Source: Acidimicrobium sp. BACL17 MAG-120823-bin42 (GTDB lineage Bacteria; Actinomycetota; Acidimicrobiia; Acidimicrobiales; Ilumatobacteraceae). From it: a DNA stretch of 17,454 nucleotides. The stretch is from the NCBI GenBank assembly GCA_001438985.1, contig LIAZ01000010.1:1-17454 (forward strand). Reading direction: 5' to 3'. The notes under the pieces are model-generated. The model had not been told where the DNA came from. It saw only the letters and a list, made by a program, of their open reading frames with translations, and made no database searches. The position numbers and the translations under genes are program-made. Shown here in pieces: positions 6,833-14,939 of this stretch. The first letter of the stretch is position 1. The number at the start of each line of letters is the position of its first letter.

Positions 6833-7070
6833 TCTTCTTCATCAAGCGGCTCTTTTTACGAGCGGCTGTGTTTGGGTGAATGACACGCTTTGCCGATGCC
6901 ATGTCGAGGCGCTTGACAGCGAGGCGAAGGGCTTCGGGGTTTTCATCGGTTCCGATGGTGTCAACAGCGTTCTTTACTCGGGTGCGAACTTCGCTCTTGG
7001 TTGCGCGGTTGCGCAACGTTGCCTTGGCGTTGGTAAGAATTCGCTTCTTTTGGCTCTTGATATTTGCCAC
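6816..7070 (-). CDS. rpsT: 30S ribosomal protein S20
   Basis: This 84-residue, Lys/Arg/Ala-rich protein binds 16S rRNA early in 30S assembly. The start MANIKSQKKRILTNAKATLR and the end HPNTAARKKSRLMKKINAAK are diagnostic. It begins with GTG rather than ATG, and the sequence just upstream (gacgg, 9-13 nt before) is a poor ribosome binding site. The next gene to the right, lepA, is divergent. The 3' end overlaps the 3' end of holA by 17 bp in convergent orientation, with no terminator hairpin visible between them, so the two transcripts must share antisense tails. Confidence 0.97.
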   Translation of the reverse strand: MANIKSQKKRILTNAKATLRNRATKSEVRTRVKNAVDTIGTDENPEALRLAVKRLDMASAKRVIHPNTAARKKSRLMKKINAAK

Positions 7071-7234
7071 TTCGAGTAACCGTCTTTCGTGAGAATAACT
7101 GCGTCTGATGCACCCCGTATTTCGGGAGTTCTTAGGCTAACAGCGACACAGGCGAGCCCCCAACTGTAGAATTTGAGGGCTGAGGAGCCGTTTCTCACCC
7201 CAATCCAGCGGCCCAGCAGAACAGTATCGCCCAC
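7071..7234. promoter_or_regulatory. Divergent promoter region between rpsT and lepA
   Basis: This is the longest wholly gene-free stretch in the window (164 bp). On the plus strand GCGACA (7143-7148) lies 18 bp before TAGAAT (7167-7172), a reasonable sigma-A promoter for lepA with a leader of about 55 nt. On the minus strand TATTCT (7092-7097) could be the rpsT -10, giving a leader of about 15-20 nt, but no clear -35 is seen. A small inverted repeat (cccg tattt cggg, 7114-7126) lies between them. I see no small gene. Confidence 0.45.
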
Positions 7235-9019
7235 ATGGATCTCGCAAACATCCGCAATTTTTCGATTATTGCCCACATTGACCACGGCAAATCGACGCTC
7301 TCTGATCGCATCTTAGAGATCACGGGAGCGGTGCAGTCGCGCGATATGCGCGCCCAATATCTCGACAGCATGGACTTAGAGCGAGAGCGTGGCATCACGA
7401 TCAAAGCGCAAAACGTTCGAGTTCCGTGGAAAGACAATTGGTTGCACCTCATCGACACTCCAGGTCACGTGGACTTTGGTTACGAAGTGAGTCGCTCGCT
7501 TGCCGCGTGCGAAGGGGTGGTGCTGGTGGTGGACGCAGCCCAGGGAATCGAAGCGCAAACACTCGCTAACTGCTATCTCGCTCTTGAAAGCAATCTCGAA
7601 ATTGTTGCGGTGCTGAACAAGATTGACTTGCCCGCTGCAGATCCCGATCGCTATGCAATGGAAATTGAAAAGGTGCTGGGTATTCCTGCCGAGGACATTC
7701 TGCGCATTTCGGCAAAAACGGGTGTCGGCGTTCCCGAGTTGCTCGATGCGGTTGTCGAACGCATTCCTGCACCAAAGGGTGATGCGCAGGCTCCTTTGCA
7801 AGCACTTATTTTCGACTCGCAATACGACACATACCGCGGAGTGGTGTCAAGTGTTCGTGTCATGAACGGTCGCATGTCAAGTGGCAGCAAATTGTTGTTC
7901 ATGCAAACAAAAGCAACGCACGAGGTTTTGGAGATTGGTGCACGGATGCCGACACCAACTCCTGTTGCCGAGCTCGGCCCTGGAGAAGTGGGTTACTTGA
8001 TCGCCGGCATTAAAGATGTGGGCGAAGCACGAAGCGGTGAAACGGTAACGACATATGCTGACCCCGCAACAGAGCCGCTTGATGGTTACCTCGATCCCAA
8101 GCCCATGGTGTTCTGCGGTCTATTTCCTATTGACGGTGATGACTTCGAAAATCTGCGCGAAAGTTTGCAACGACTCAAACTCAATGACGCATCAATTACC
8201 TATGAGCCCGAATCATCTGGTGCGCTCGGGTTTGGTTTCCGATGCGGGTTCCTTGGTTTGCTGCACATGGAGATTGTGAAAGAGCGTCTCGAACGCGAAT
8301 TTAACTTGGCACTCATTGCTACTGCGCCGTCGGTGGAATACATGGTGCACAAAACTGACGGCCAAGTGTTGAAGGTAGACAACCCAGCCGACTTGCCGTT
8401 GACGAATTACATTGCATCAATCGAAGAGCCATTCTTTCGAGTCAGCATCATCACCCCGAAGGAATACACAGGATCATTGATGGAGCTATGCCAAGAGCGT
8501 CGTGGTGAGCTGATCAAACTTGAGTACCTGTCGCCAGAGCGAGTGGACATGCAGTATTCAATGCCACTTGCCGAAGTGGTCGTCGACTTTTTTGATCAAT
8601 TAAAGAGTCGTTCGCAGGGATATGCCAGTTTGGACTACGAACTTGCGGGTTATCGCCCGAGCGATTTGGTGCGCGTTGACATTTTGTTGAATGCGTTGCC
8701 GGCTGATGCATTTAGCACGATCGTGCATCGCGATAAGGCGTACAACTACGGCAACCGCATGTGCGGAAAGTTGCGCGAGTTGATTCCGCGTCAGATGTTC
8801 GATGTGCCAATTCAGGCAGCAATTGGTGGTCGAATCATTGCTCGAGAAACAGTTAAGGCGAAGCGCAAGGACGTGCTTGCCAAGTGTTACGGCGGCGATA
8901 TTTCGCGTAAGCGCAAGTTGCTTGAAAAGCAAAAAGAGGGAAAGAAGAAGATGAAATCCATTGGTCGTGTCGAGGTACCAGGCGACGTGTTCATCTCGGC
9001 GCTCAAGCTCGATGACTGA
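7235..9019 (+). CDS. lepA: Elongation factor 4 (LepA), ribosome-associated GTPase
   Basis: This translational GTPase back-translocates or remodels stalled ribosomes and influences 30S maturation. It is 594 residues, near the usual 600. The GTPase motifs are AHIDHGKST (13-21), RGITIKAQ (52-59), DTPGH (74-78) and NKID (128-131). The EF4-specific C-terminal domain is complete and ends in KSIGRVEVPGDVFISALKL. No strong Shine-Dalgarno is seen before the ATG at 7235. A promoter candidate lies at 7143-7172. The stop overlaps the start of the MFS gene (ATGACTGA). It is the first gene of a long plus-strand run reaching hemW at 16022. Confidence 0.98.
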   Translation: MDLANIRNFSIIAHIDHGKSTLSDRILEITGAVQSRDMRAQYLDSMDLERERGITIKAQNVRVPWKDNWLHLIDTPGHVDFGYEVSRSLAACEGVVLVVDAAQGIEAQTLANCYLALESNLEIVAVLNKIDLPAADPDRYAMEIEKVLGIPAEDILRISAKTGVGVPELLDAVVERIPAPKGDAQAPLQALIFDSQYDTYRGVVSSVRVMNGRMSSGSKLLFMQTKATHEVLEIGARMPTPTPVAELGPGEVGYLIAGIKDVGEARSGETVTTYADPATEPLDGYLDPKPMVFCGLFPIDGDDFENLRESLQRLKLNDASITYEPESSGALGFGFRCGFLGLLHMEIVKERLEREFNLALIATAPSVEYMVHKTDGQVLKVDNPADLPLTNYIASIEEPFFRVSIITPKEYTGSLMELCQERRGELIKLEYLSPERVDMQYSMPLAEVVVDFFDQLKSRSQGYASLDYELAGYRPSDLVRVDILLNALPADAFSTIVHRDKAYNYGNRMCGKLRELIPRQMFDVPIQAAIGGRIIARETVKAKRKDVLAKCYGGDISRKRKLLEKQKEGKKKMKSIGRVEVPGDVFISALKLDD

Positions 9020-10238
9020 GGTTGATCAAGAAACACGCGGCGGAATGTTCCGCTCCTTAAGCAATCGCAATGCTCGCCTGTTTTTTGCCGGCTTACTGTT
9101 TTCGAACATTGGGTCGTGGCTGCAACTGACCGCCACGTCATTTTTGCTGTATCGATTAACGGGTAGTTCGGTAGACCTTGGGATAAACGCAGCGCTGCAG
9201 TTTTTGCCCATGCTGGTGCTGGGTGCATGGGCGGGTGCATTTGCCGATCGGTTCGATCGTCGGCGCACCACAATCATCACGCAGTCACTCATGGCGCTGC
9301 AGGCAATTGTGCTTGGTGTATGTGATGTTGCCGGAGTGATCAACGTTGAGTTGGTGTTCGTGCTGACGGGGTTTCTCGGTGTGGTTGGTGCGCTTGATAA
9401 TCCGTCGCGCCGCGGGTTGGTGACTGAACTTGTTCCTCCACATGAAATTGGCAACGCCATGTCGCTGAATACAGCAGTGATGACAGGGTCGCGTATTTTT
9501 GGTCCTGCACTTGCTGCATCACTCGTTGGCCCACTTGGCACGGGATGGCTGTTCATCGCAAATGGCGCTTCCTATGCATTCATGTTGTTTGGTGTGGTCG
9601 GTTTGCGGAAGTCGGAAATGTTCACACCCGAACCCCGCCCGGCAGGGGGCACTCCGGTGCGCGATGGAATTCGTTTCGTACGCACCCACCAGCGGTTGTA
9701 TCCGTTGTTTGTGGTGTTTGCAGTTGTCAGTACGTTTGCGTTCAATTACGGAGTTTCGCTACCAAAACTCTCCGACACGCAGTGGGGTAATGCTGAATAT
9801 TTCGGATGGGTGTTGGCGGTGACCAGTATTGGCAGTTTGATTGGCGCGCTGGCAACAGCCAGGTTGCATTTGACCACGTACACGTGGGTGGCTTCATCTG
9901 CGCTCATGCTTGGCGTTGCCAACGTTGGGATGGCTGTTGCGTCAAATGTTTGGCTTGCATACTTCTGGGCAATTCCACTTGGCGCAGGTGGCGCAGCAAT
10001 GATTGCGGGTGCAAACACGATCATCACGCAGGAGGCACCACCCGATATGCGTGGACGAATGCTGGCACTCACCGCGGTTGCATTCTTGGGAAGCACGCCA
10101 ATTGGCGGACCAATTACGGGCTGGGTAGCCGACTACATCAGTGTGTCGTGGTCGTTGGCGTATGGCGGAATCATCACGTTGATTGCCTCCGCTTACATGT
10201 TCGTTTGGATTTGGGTGAAAGATATAGAGCATGCCTAA
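9012..10238 (+). CDS. MFS transporter, MFS_3/EntS-like exporter
   Basis: This is a 408-residue secondary transporter of the major facilitator superfamily with about 12 hydrophobic helices. Residues 18 on (RNARLFFAGLLFSNIGSWLQ) are the usual first helix of the MFS_3 group, which includes the enterobactin exporter EntS and many drug or metabolite exporters. Motif A, GAFADRFDRRRTT, lies in the loop between helices 2 and 3. The mid-protein loop (about 195-215) is Pro-rich. The start at 9012 lies inside the last codons of lepA (8-base overlap), and the stop lies inside the first codons of the photolyase gene (8-base overlap), so all three are probably translationally coupled. An upstream in-frame start is excluded because it would lie deep in lepA. 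The substrate cannot be read from the sequence. Confidence 0.88.
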   Translation: MTEVDQETRGGMFRSLSNRNARLFFAGLLFSNIGSWLQLTATSFLLYRLTGSSVDLGINAALQFLPMLVLGAWAGAFADRFDRRRTTIITQSLMALQAIVLGVCDVAGVINVELVFVLTGFLGVVGALDNPSRRGLVTELVPPHEIGNAMSLNTAVMTGSRIFGPALAASLVGPLGTGWLFIANGASYAFMLFGVVGLRKSEMFTPEPRPAGGTPVRDGIRFVRTHQRLYPLFVVFAVVSTFAFNYGVSLPKLSDTQWGNAEYFGWVLAVTSIGSLIGALATARLHLTTYTWVASSALMLGVANVGMAVASNVWLAYFWAIPLGAGGAAMIAGANTIITQEAPPDMRGRMLALTAVAFLGSTPIGGPITGWVADYISVSWSLAYGGIITLIASAYMFVWIWVKDIEHA

Positions 10239-11577
10239 AAGCGTGATGTGGTTTCGCCGTGACTTGCGTCTTGCCGACAATGAGGCGTTGTGTGCGGCGT
10301 CGGCGCTTGGTGAAGTCGTTCCATTGTTCGTTCTTGATCCAAAGTTTCTTGCAACCTCTGGTGCACCGCGACTTGCGTTTTTGTTTCGCAGCCTGCGCAG
10401 TCTCAACGAACAACTTGGTGGATCACTTGTCGTTCGCACAGGTAACCCAGTTGATGTTGTGGCACAAGTAGCACGTGAATCGGGCGCGCAATCGGTGGCA
10501 TTTGCAAAAGACTTCGCACCCTATGGAATGCACCGTGATGCATTGGTTGTATCTGCACTTACCGAACTTGGCATTGCGGCAAAGCAAGTTGGTTCTGCAT
10601 ATGCGGTTGAACCCGGTTCGGTGCGTAAGGCAGACGGAACTCCTTATGCAGTGTTTACGCCTTTTTCAAAAATCTGGATGCAGATCGGATGGCCTGCGCC
10701 ATTTGCAACACCTCGCGTGTCCTGGAGTGGCGCGCCAGCAATTGCAACAGAACCAATTCCATCTGATCCTCCGTGTGCTGCTCAGTTGCCAGAAGCATCT
10801 GAAGAAGCGGCGTGGAATACCTGGGAAGAATTTCGCGCAACGGGATTGGATACCTATAACGACAATCGCAACAATCCCGACATTGCAGGGACCAGTACGT
10901 TGTCGCCGTATTTGCGTTTTGGATTGATCCATCCTCGTTCTCTGTTGGCTGAACTCAACGAAACAAAAGCCCATGCCGTGTATCGAAGCGAATTGGGCTG
11001 GCGCGAGTTTTACGCCGACGTGCTGTTTCACCAGCCGCGTACGATGCGCGAAAATCTGCAACGAAAAATGGACGCCATCAAGTTAGATACCGATCAACGC
11101 GCGCACGACCGCTTTGCGCTGTGGTGTGCGGGACAAACGGGATACCCGATTGTCGACGCCGGAATGAAACAGCTTGTGGCAACAGGCTGGATGCACAATC
11201 GCGTGCGGATGATCGTTGCAAGCTTTCTTGTTAAAGATTTGCATCTGCCGTGGCAGTGGGGCGCAAAGTTTTTTATGCAGCACTTAGTCGATGGAGATAT
11301 TGCCTCTAATCAGCACGGTTGGCAGTGGACTGCGGGCACAGGAACCGATGCATCGCCGTACTTTCGAATCTTCAACCCAATTTCTCAAGGCATCAAGTTT
11401 GATCCGCAGGGTAATTACGTGCGTCACTGGATTCCCGAGCTGCGCGACCTTCCCAATGACGAAGTGCACGAGCCATGGACGGCTGGATTGCTCAACCCCT
11501 ACCTAGAGCCAATTGTTGACCACGCTGTTGAACGCACCGAATCGCTCCTTCGGTACAAGCAGTTATCGGTATCCTAA
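10231..11577 (+). CDS. phr: Deoxyribodipyrimidine photolyase (class I cryptochrome/photolyase family)
   Basis: This is a light-driven DNA repair enzyme that splits UV-induced pyrimidine dimers, using FAD and an antenna cofactor. It is 448 residues. The N-terminal alpha/beta domain begins VMWFRRDLRLADNEAL (5-20), the standard photolyase start. The FAD-binding part has LSPYLRFGLIHPR, GWREFYADVLFHQP, DAGMKQLVATGWMHNRVRMI and DGDIASNQHGWQWTAGTGTD. Asn360, facing the flavin N5 in photolyases (Asp or Cys in many cryptochromes), is kept, as is W364 of the tryptophan chain, so repair activity is likely. I cannot tell CPD from 6-4 specificity for certain, but the motif pattern is that of CPD enzymes. 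It overlaps the MFS stop by eight bases, and hrcA follows after 13 nt. Confidence 0.95.
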   Translation: MPKSVMWFRRDLRLADNEALCAASALGEVVPLFVLDPKFLATSGAPRLAFLFRSLRSLNEQLGGSLVVRTGNPVDVVAQVARESGAQSVAFAKDFAPYGMHRDALVVSALTELGIAAKQVGSAYAVEPGSVRKADGTPYAVFTPFSKIWMQIGWPAPFATPRVSWSGAPAIATEPIPSDPPCAAQLPEASEEAAWNTWEEFRATGLDTYNDNRNNPDIAGTSTLSPYLRFGLIHPRSLLAELNETKAHAVYRSELGWREFYADVLFHQPRTMRENLQRKMDAIKLDTDQRAHDRFALWCAGQTGYPIVDAGMKQLVATGWMHNRVRMIVASFLVKDLHLPWQWGAKFFMQHLVDGDIASNQHGWQWTAGTGTDASPYFRIFNPISQGIKFDPQGNYVRHWIPELRDLPNDEVHEPWTAGLLNPYLEPIVDHAVERTESLLRYKQLSVS

Positions 11578-11590
11578 AAGGGATCCCCAA

Positions 11591-12586
11591 ATGCTTGACG
11601 ACCGCAAAACAGCCATCCTCCGAGCAGTAGTCGAGGAGTACATCGCAACCGCACAGCCGGTTGGTTCGTCGCACATTGCAGCAACTCATGGCGTGCAGGT
11701 TTCCTCGGCCACGGTGCGTAACGACATGGTGTTTCTTGAACAAGAGGGCTATCTGGCTCAACCACACACTTCGGCTGGTCGCATTCCTACCGATAAGGGG
11801 TATCGATTTTTTGTTGACCATCTGACACCAAACGGCAAGCTTGGTGCTGCAGAGCAAGTGAAAGTCGGTGAATTCTTTAATTCGGCGACGGGTCGTTTAG
11901 AAGAAACGTTGCAGCGCACCAGCACGTTGCTGGCGCAGATGACTAATTACGCAGCAGTGGTACTTGGACCAACGAAAGAAGTTGCTGTTGTTCGATCGGT
12001 GCAGTTGGTGGGATTGTCGGCGCACCTGGCAACTGCAGTTGTTGTGTTGTCAAACGGTGCGGTGGAAAGCGAGCCAATTGAATTAGGAACCACGTTGTCC
12101 GAAGACGAAGTGCATCGTGCTTCAGCGTTTTTGTCAAAACTGATGGTTGGCAAAGCCTTGGGCGACGTTGTGCAACCTTCGCCCTCAGGTGATGGTGTGA
12201 TTGATGCATTGGCTAAGCAGGTAGTGCAGGCGATGAGTAGCCGACGCACCGATGAATCGATGTTTGTGGGTGGAGCATCGGCAATGGCAGAAGCTTTTGA
12301 TGCTGTAGAGATTGTGCGATCGGTGCTGCACACGCTTGAACAGCAGTATGTGATGGTCTCGCTCGTGCGCGACATGTTGGATCGCGGGCTATCGGTTGCA
12401 ATCGGGGCAGAACACGGAGTCGAACCACTTGCTGCATGCTCGGTGGTGCTGGCACCTGTTGTGGCAGATGGAACCACGATGGGCACAGTTGGAATCCTCG
12501 GACCTACACGAATGAATTATCCACAAGCACTTGCAACAGTAGAAGTAGTCAGTGACCGTCTTGGTCGCAGGCTGGCAGATAGTTAG
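11591..12586 (+). CDS. hrcA: Heat-inducible transcription repressor HrcA
   Basis: This repressor of chaperone operons binds CIRCE inverted repeats and is kept active by GroEL. It is 331 residues. The N-terminal winged helix is clear (LDDRKTAILRAVVEEYIATA, then QPVGSSHIAATHGVQVSSATV and RNDMVFLEQEGYLAQPHTSA). GRIPTDKGYRFFVD is the strongly conserved HrcA signature, and the C-terminus GILGPTRMNYPQALATVEVV is also typical. I chose the ATG at 11591: it has a good ribosome binding site (aaggga) and matches the family start. Upstream codons lie in the photolyase gene. A TATCCT (11570-11575) could be a weak internal -10. No CIRCE element is seen before it. dnaJ follows after 7 nt, the usual actinobacterial pair. 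Confidence 0.97.
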   Translation: MLDDRKTAILRAVVEEYIATAQPVGSSHIAATHGVQVSSATVRNDMVFLEQEGYLAQPHTSAGRIPTDKGYRFFVDHLTPNGKLGAAEQVKVGEFFNSATGRLEETLQRTSTLLAQMTNYAAVVLGPTKEVAVVRSVQLVGLSAHLATAVVVLSNGAVESEPIELGTTLSEDEVHRASAFLSKLMVGKALGDVVQPSPSGDGVIDALAKQVVQAMSSRRTDESMFVGGASAMAEAFDAVEIVRSVLHTLEQQYVMVSLVRDMLDRGLSVAIGAEHGVEPLAACSVVLAPVVADGTTMGTVGILGPTRMNYPQALATVEVVSDRLGRRLADS

Positions 12587-12593
12587 TCCGACG

Positions 12594-13730
12594 ATGGCCG
12601 AAGATTTTTATTCGTTACTAGGTGTTTCGCGCGGTGCTAGCGCCGACGACTTGAAAAAGGCATATCGCAAACGGGCACGCGAGTTGCATCCCGATGCCAA
12701 TCCAGGCAACACCGAGGCTGAAGCAAAATTCAAAGAAGTGTCGCGGGCGTATGAGGTGTTGTCTGATCCCGAAAAGAAGGCGCGCTACGACCAATTTGGT
12801 GAAGCGGGTGTCGGTGGTGCAGGCGGCAGCGGAGATCCGTTTGGTGGTGCTGGCGGTTTTGGCGACATCTTTGAAGCATTCTTTGGTGGCGGCTCGCCAT
12901 TTGGTGGAGGTCAGCGGGGGCCAAGCGGCCCACCTCGCGGACAAGATATTGAAACCGTTGCAGATATCTCATTTGAAGAAGCAGTATTTGGTTGTCAAAC
13001 GACAGTCAAGGTGCGCACGGCTGTGCGCTGTGATGACTGCTCGGGATCCGGCGCGCAAGAGGGCACGACGCCAGCAACGTGTTCCGAATGTGGTGGCGCT
13101 GGCCAAGTGCGACGAGTGCGTCAAAGCATGCTTGGCCAAATGGTTACATCGCAGGCATGTGGCCGATGCAGCGGAATGGGGCAAATCATTGCGTCACCGT
13201 GCACGGGTTGTCGCGGCGAAGGTCGAATCATCAAAGAGATGTCGTATCCCATCGAAGTGCCTGCAGGTATCGACTCGGGTCAAACATTGCGCCTCACAGG
13301 TAAAGGTGCAGTTGGGCAGCGTGGTGGCAGCACAGGTGATTTATTCGTCCATATGCGTGTGGGCGAGCACAGCATGTATGAACGTGACGACGATGATCTG
13401 GTAACTGACATTGAGATTTCGATCGTGCAAGCAGCGCTTGGGGCAACGATTGATCTGCCAACGCTCGATGGTGATGAAGTGCTCGACATTCCTGCTGGAA
13501 CGCAACATGGTCGCGAGTTCGTGCTGAAGGCCCGTGGGGTCCCGCGCTTAAGTCAAGGTGGAAGATCTCGCGGTCGTGGAGACTTGCGCGCGCGAGTGGT
13601 AGTTGCAGTGCCCACGAAACTGAGCGATGCCGAGCGTGAAGTGTTGAAAAAGTATGCCGAACTTCGTGGTGAGCAGGTTGCGGCTCATGAAGGAAAGTTG
13701 AAGTCAAAGATTAAGTCAGCCTTTTCGTGA
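12594..13730 (+). CDS. dnaJ: Molecular chaperone DnaJ (type I Hsp40)
   Basis: This co-chaperone stimulates DnaK ATPase and delivers unfolded clients. It is 378 residues with the full type I layout. The J-domain (4-68) has the HPD motif at 32-34. The Gly/Phe-rich region covers about 71-107. The zinc region has four CxxCxGxG units, starting at C146, C163, C189 and C203. The C-terminal substrate domains include AGIDSGQTLRLTGKGAVGQR and end in a basic tail. The ATG at 12594 follows the hrcA stop by 7 nt; an upstream in-frame start would lie inside hrcA. Its stop shares one base with the rsmE start (TGATG). No grpE or dnaK is next to it, so this is the hrcA-linked DnaJ (often called DnaJ2 in actinobacteria). 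Confidence 0.97.
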   Translation: MAEDFYSLLGVSRGASADDLKKAYRKRARELHPDANPGNTEAEAKFKEVSRAYEVLSDPEKKARYDQFGEAGVGGAGGSGDPFGGAGGFGDIFEAFFGGGSPFGGGQRGPSGPPRGQDIETVADISFEEAVFGCQTTVKVRTAVRCDDCSGSGAQEGTTPATCSECGGAGQVRRVRQSMLGQMVTSQACGRCSGMGQIIASPCTGCRGEGRIIKEMSYPIEVPAGIDSGQTLRLTGKGAVGQRGGSTGDLFVHMRVGEHSMYERDDDDLVTDIEISIVQAALGATIDLPTLDGDEVLDIPAGTQHGREFVLKARGVPRLSQGGRSRGRGDLRARVVVAVPTKLSDAEREVLKKYAELRGEQVAAHEGKLKSKIKSAFS

Positions 13731-14416
13731 TGGAGTTGTTGCGCAAATCGGCAGCGCATGTGTTTATTGATTCGCTTGCGAATCCACAGTTGTCTAATGA
13801 AGATCAACATCATTTGCTGAAAGCGCTGCGCATCACCGACCGTGACATCATTTCGGTTTCCGATGGTCGAGGCAGTTGGGTGCAGGCAAAATTGTTACGC
13901 AACGGAGATATTCAGCCAATCAGTGAAGTGTTTACTTCAACCCCTCGGTCGTGGTCGCTCACCGTTGCTTTTGCGCCTGTAAAGGGTGAAAAACCCGAGG
14001 TAATTGTGCAGAAGCTCACTGAAATTGGAATTGATGAAATTATTCCGTTGGCACCAACACATCGTTCGGTGGTGAAGTGGGATGGCGAGCGTTCGGCAAA
14101 AACTCAGGAGCGGTTAATCAAGATTGCACGTGAAGCATCAATGCAAAGCCGCCGCACATGGCTGCCCATCGTTCACCCCGTTACCCAGCTTTCAGCAGTA
14201 CTCAATCTGCCAGGTAGTGCCATTGCCGAGCCGGGTGGAGACGAAATCGGAGCCGAGCATCGAGTTGTGGTGATTGGCCCAGAAGGCGGATTCGCACCAG
14301 ACGAACTGACATCTCAGGTCGCTCATGTGTCGCTGGGTGAATCCATTCTTCGAGCCGAGACTGCTGCAATAGTTGCAGGTGCGCTGATGGTTCGCGCACG
14401 CAGGGAGAAGCAATGA
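13730..14416 (+). CDS. rsmE: 16S rRNA (uracil-1498 N3) methyltransferase RsmE
   Basis: This SPOUT-class methyltransferase uses S-adenosylmethionine to methylate N3 of U1498 in helix 44 of 16S rRNA. It is 228 residues, slightly shorter than E. coli RsmE (243). An N-terminal PUA-like domain (about 1-70; DQHHLLKALRITDRD) is followed by the knotted domain with QKLTEIGIDEIIPL (94-107), EASMQSRR (135-142), IGPEGGF (182-188) and LRAETA (207-212), the last two forming the cofactor knot. The ATG at 13730 overlaps the dnaJ stop by one base; a GTG one codon earlier is also possible. The dnaJ-rsmE order is widely conserved. The bldD-like gene begins inside its stop codon. Confidence 0.96.
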   Translation: MELLRKSAAHVFIDSLANPQLSNEDQHHLLKALRITDRDIISVSDGRGSWVQAKLLRNGDIQPISEVFTSTPRSWSLTVAFAPVKGEKPEVIVQKLTEIGIDEIIPLAPTHRSVVKWDGERSAKTQERLIKIAREASMQSRRTWLPIVHPVTQLSAVLNLPGSAIAEPGGDEIGAEHRVVVIGPEGGFAPDELTSQVAHVSLGESILRAETAAIVAGALMVRARREKQ

Positions 14417-14934
14417 GCACAGCCGACAACGATTCGCTTGATGAACTGAGTTTCGCGCGATCTGTTGGCGAACGCTTGCGTCAGATTCGGCAACAGAAAA
14501 AGTTGTCGCTGCAAGAGGTCGAGAATTCCACACAACAAGAGTTCAAGGCTTCGGTCATGGGTGCATACGAGCGCGGTGAACGAATGATCTCGGTTCCGCG
14601 TCTCGAGCGACTTGCTCGGTTTTATGGTGTCACAGTCGATCAGCTTTTGCCTCGCGACAAACAGCGCGAAGGGGACACCCAGACGCAGACTTCTGCGCCA
14701 ACAAAACTACGAATCGACGTTGCCAAACTGTCGTTGCGTGAAGGTAAAGAATTCAAGATGCTAGAGCGTCTCTTGCGCATGATTCAGGTGCAACGCCAGG
14801 ACTTCAACGGCAAAGTGATTACTGTCCGCGCGCATGATACGCGAGCAATTGCAGTCATATTGGATGTGGCAGTTGATGATGTTGGCACAAAACTTGCTGA
14901 ACTCGACCTGCTATTTATCCCACCAAGCGCATAA
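14413..14934 (+). CDS. bldD: BldD-like transcriptional regulator with c-di-GMP signature
   Basis: This 173-residue DNA-binding protein is homologous to Streptomyces BldD. The N-terminal XRE-type helix-turn-helix spans about 16-75 (VGERLRQIRQQKKLSLQEVE, then SVMGAYERGERMISVPRLER). A linker (81-97) leads to a C-terminal domain. In Streptomyces this domain binds a c-di-GMP tetramer through RxD-x8-RxxD. Here the motif is complete: R128-Q-D130, eight residues FNGKVITV, then R139-A-H-D142. The start has a strong ribosome binding site (aggga, 14402-14406) and overlaps the rsmE stop by four bases. Streptomyces BldD is about 167 residues, so the length agrees. Sporulation genes are not expected here, so the targets may differ; that is inference. 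Confidence 0.92.
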   Translation: MSTADNDSLDELSFARSVGERLRQIRQQKKLSLQEVENSTQQEFKASVMGAYERGERMISVPRLERLARFYGVTVDQLLPRDKQREGDTQTQTSAPTKLRIDVAKLSLREGKEFKMLERLLRMIQVQRQDFNGKVITVRAHDTRAIAVILDVAVDDVGTKLAELDLLFIPPSA

Positions 14935-14939
14935 CGGCC

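Noticed and set aside
7153..7180. Hairpin agcccc...gggct before lepA as a riboswitch or attenuator
   Set aside because: The stem is only about five pairs plus a mismatch and overlaps the better supported -10 box, so it is probably chance.
9026..9556. Minus-strand open frame of 176 codons opposite the MFS gene
   Set aside because: It is Ser/Pro/Asn-rich, lacks domains, and lies fully inside a well supported transporter gene.
11500..11591. CIRCE operator upstream of hrcA
   Set aside because: I looked for TTAGCACTC-N9-GAGTGCTAA or a near match and found none.
11947..12486. Minus-strand open frame of 179 codons opposite hrcA
   Set aside because: It is antisense to a clear HrcA and has a Ser/Thr/Ala-rich composition expected from the complement of its codons, with no family motif.
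12694..13404. Plus-strand 236-codon frame inside dnaJ
   Set aside because: It is out of frame with an intact type I DnaJ and has a Lys/Arg/Gln/Ala-biased, motif-free translation; a frame shadow.
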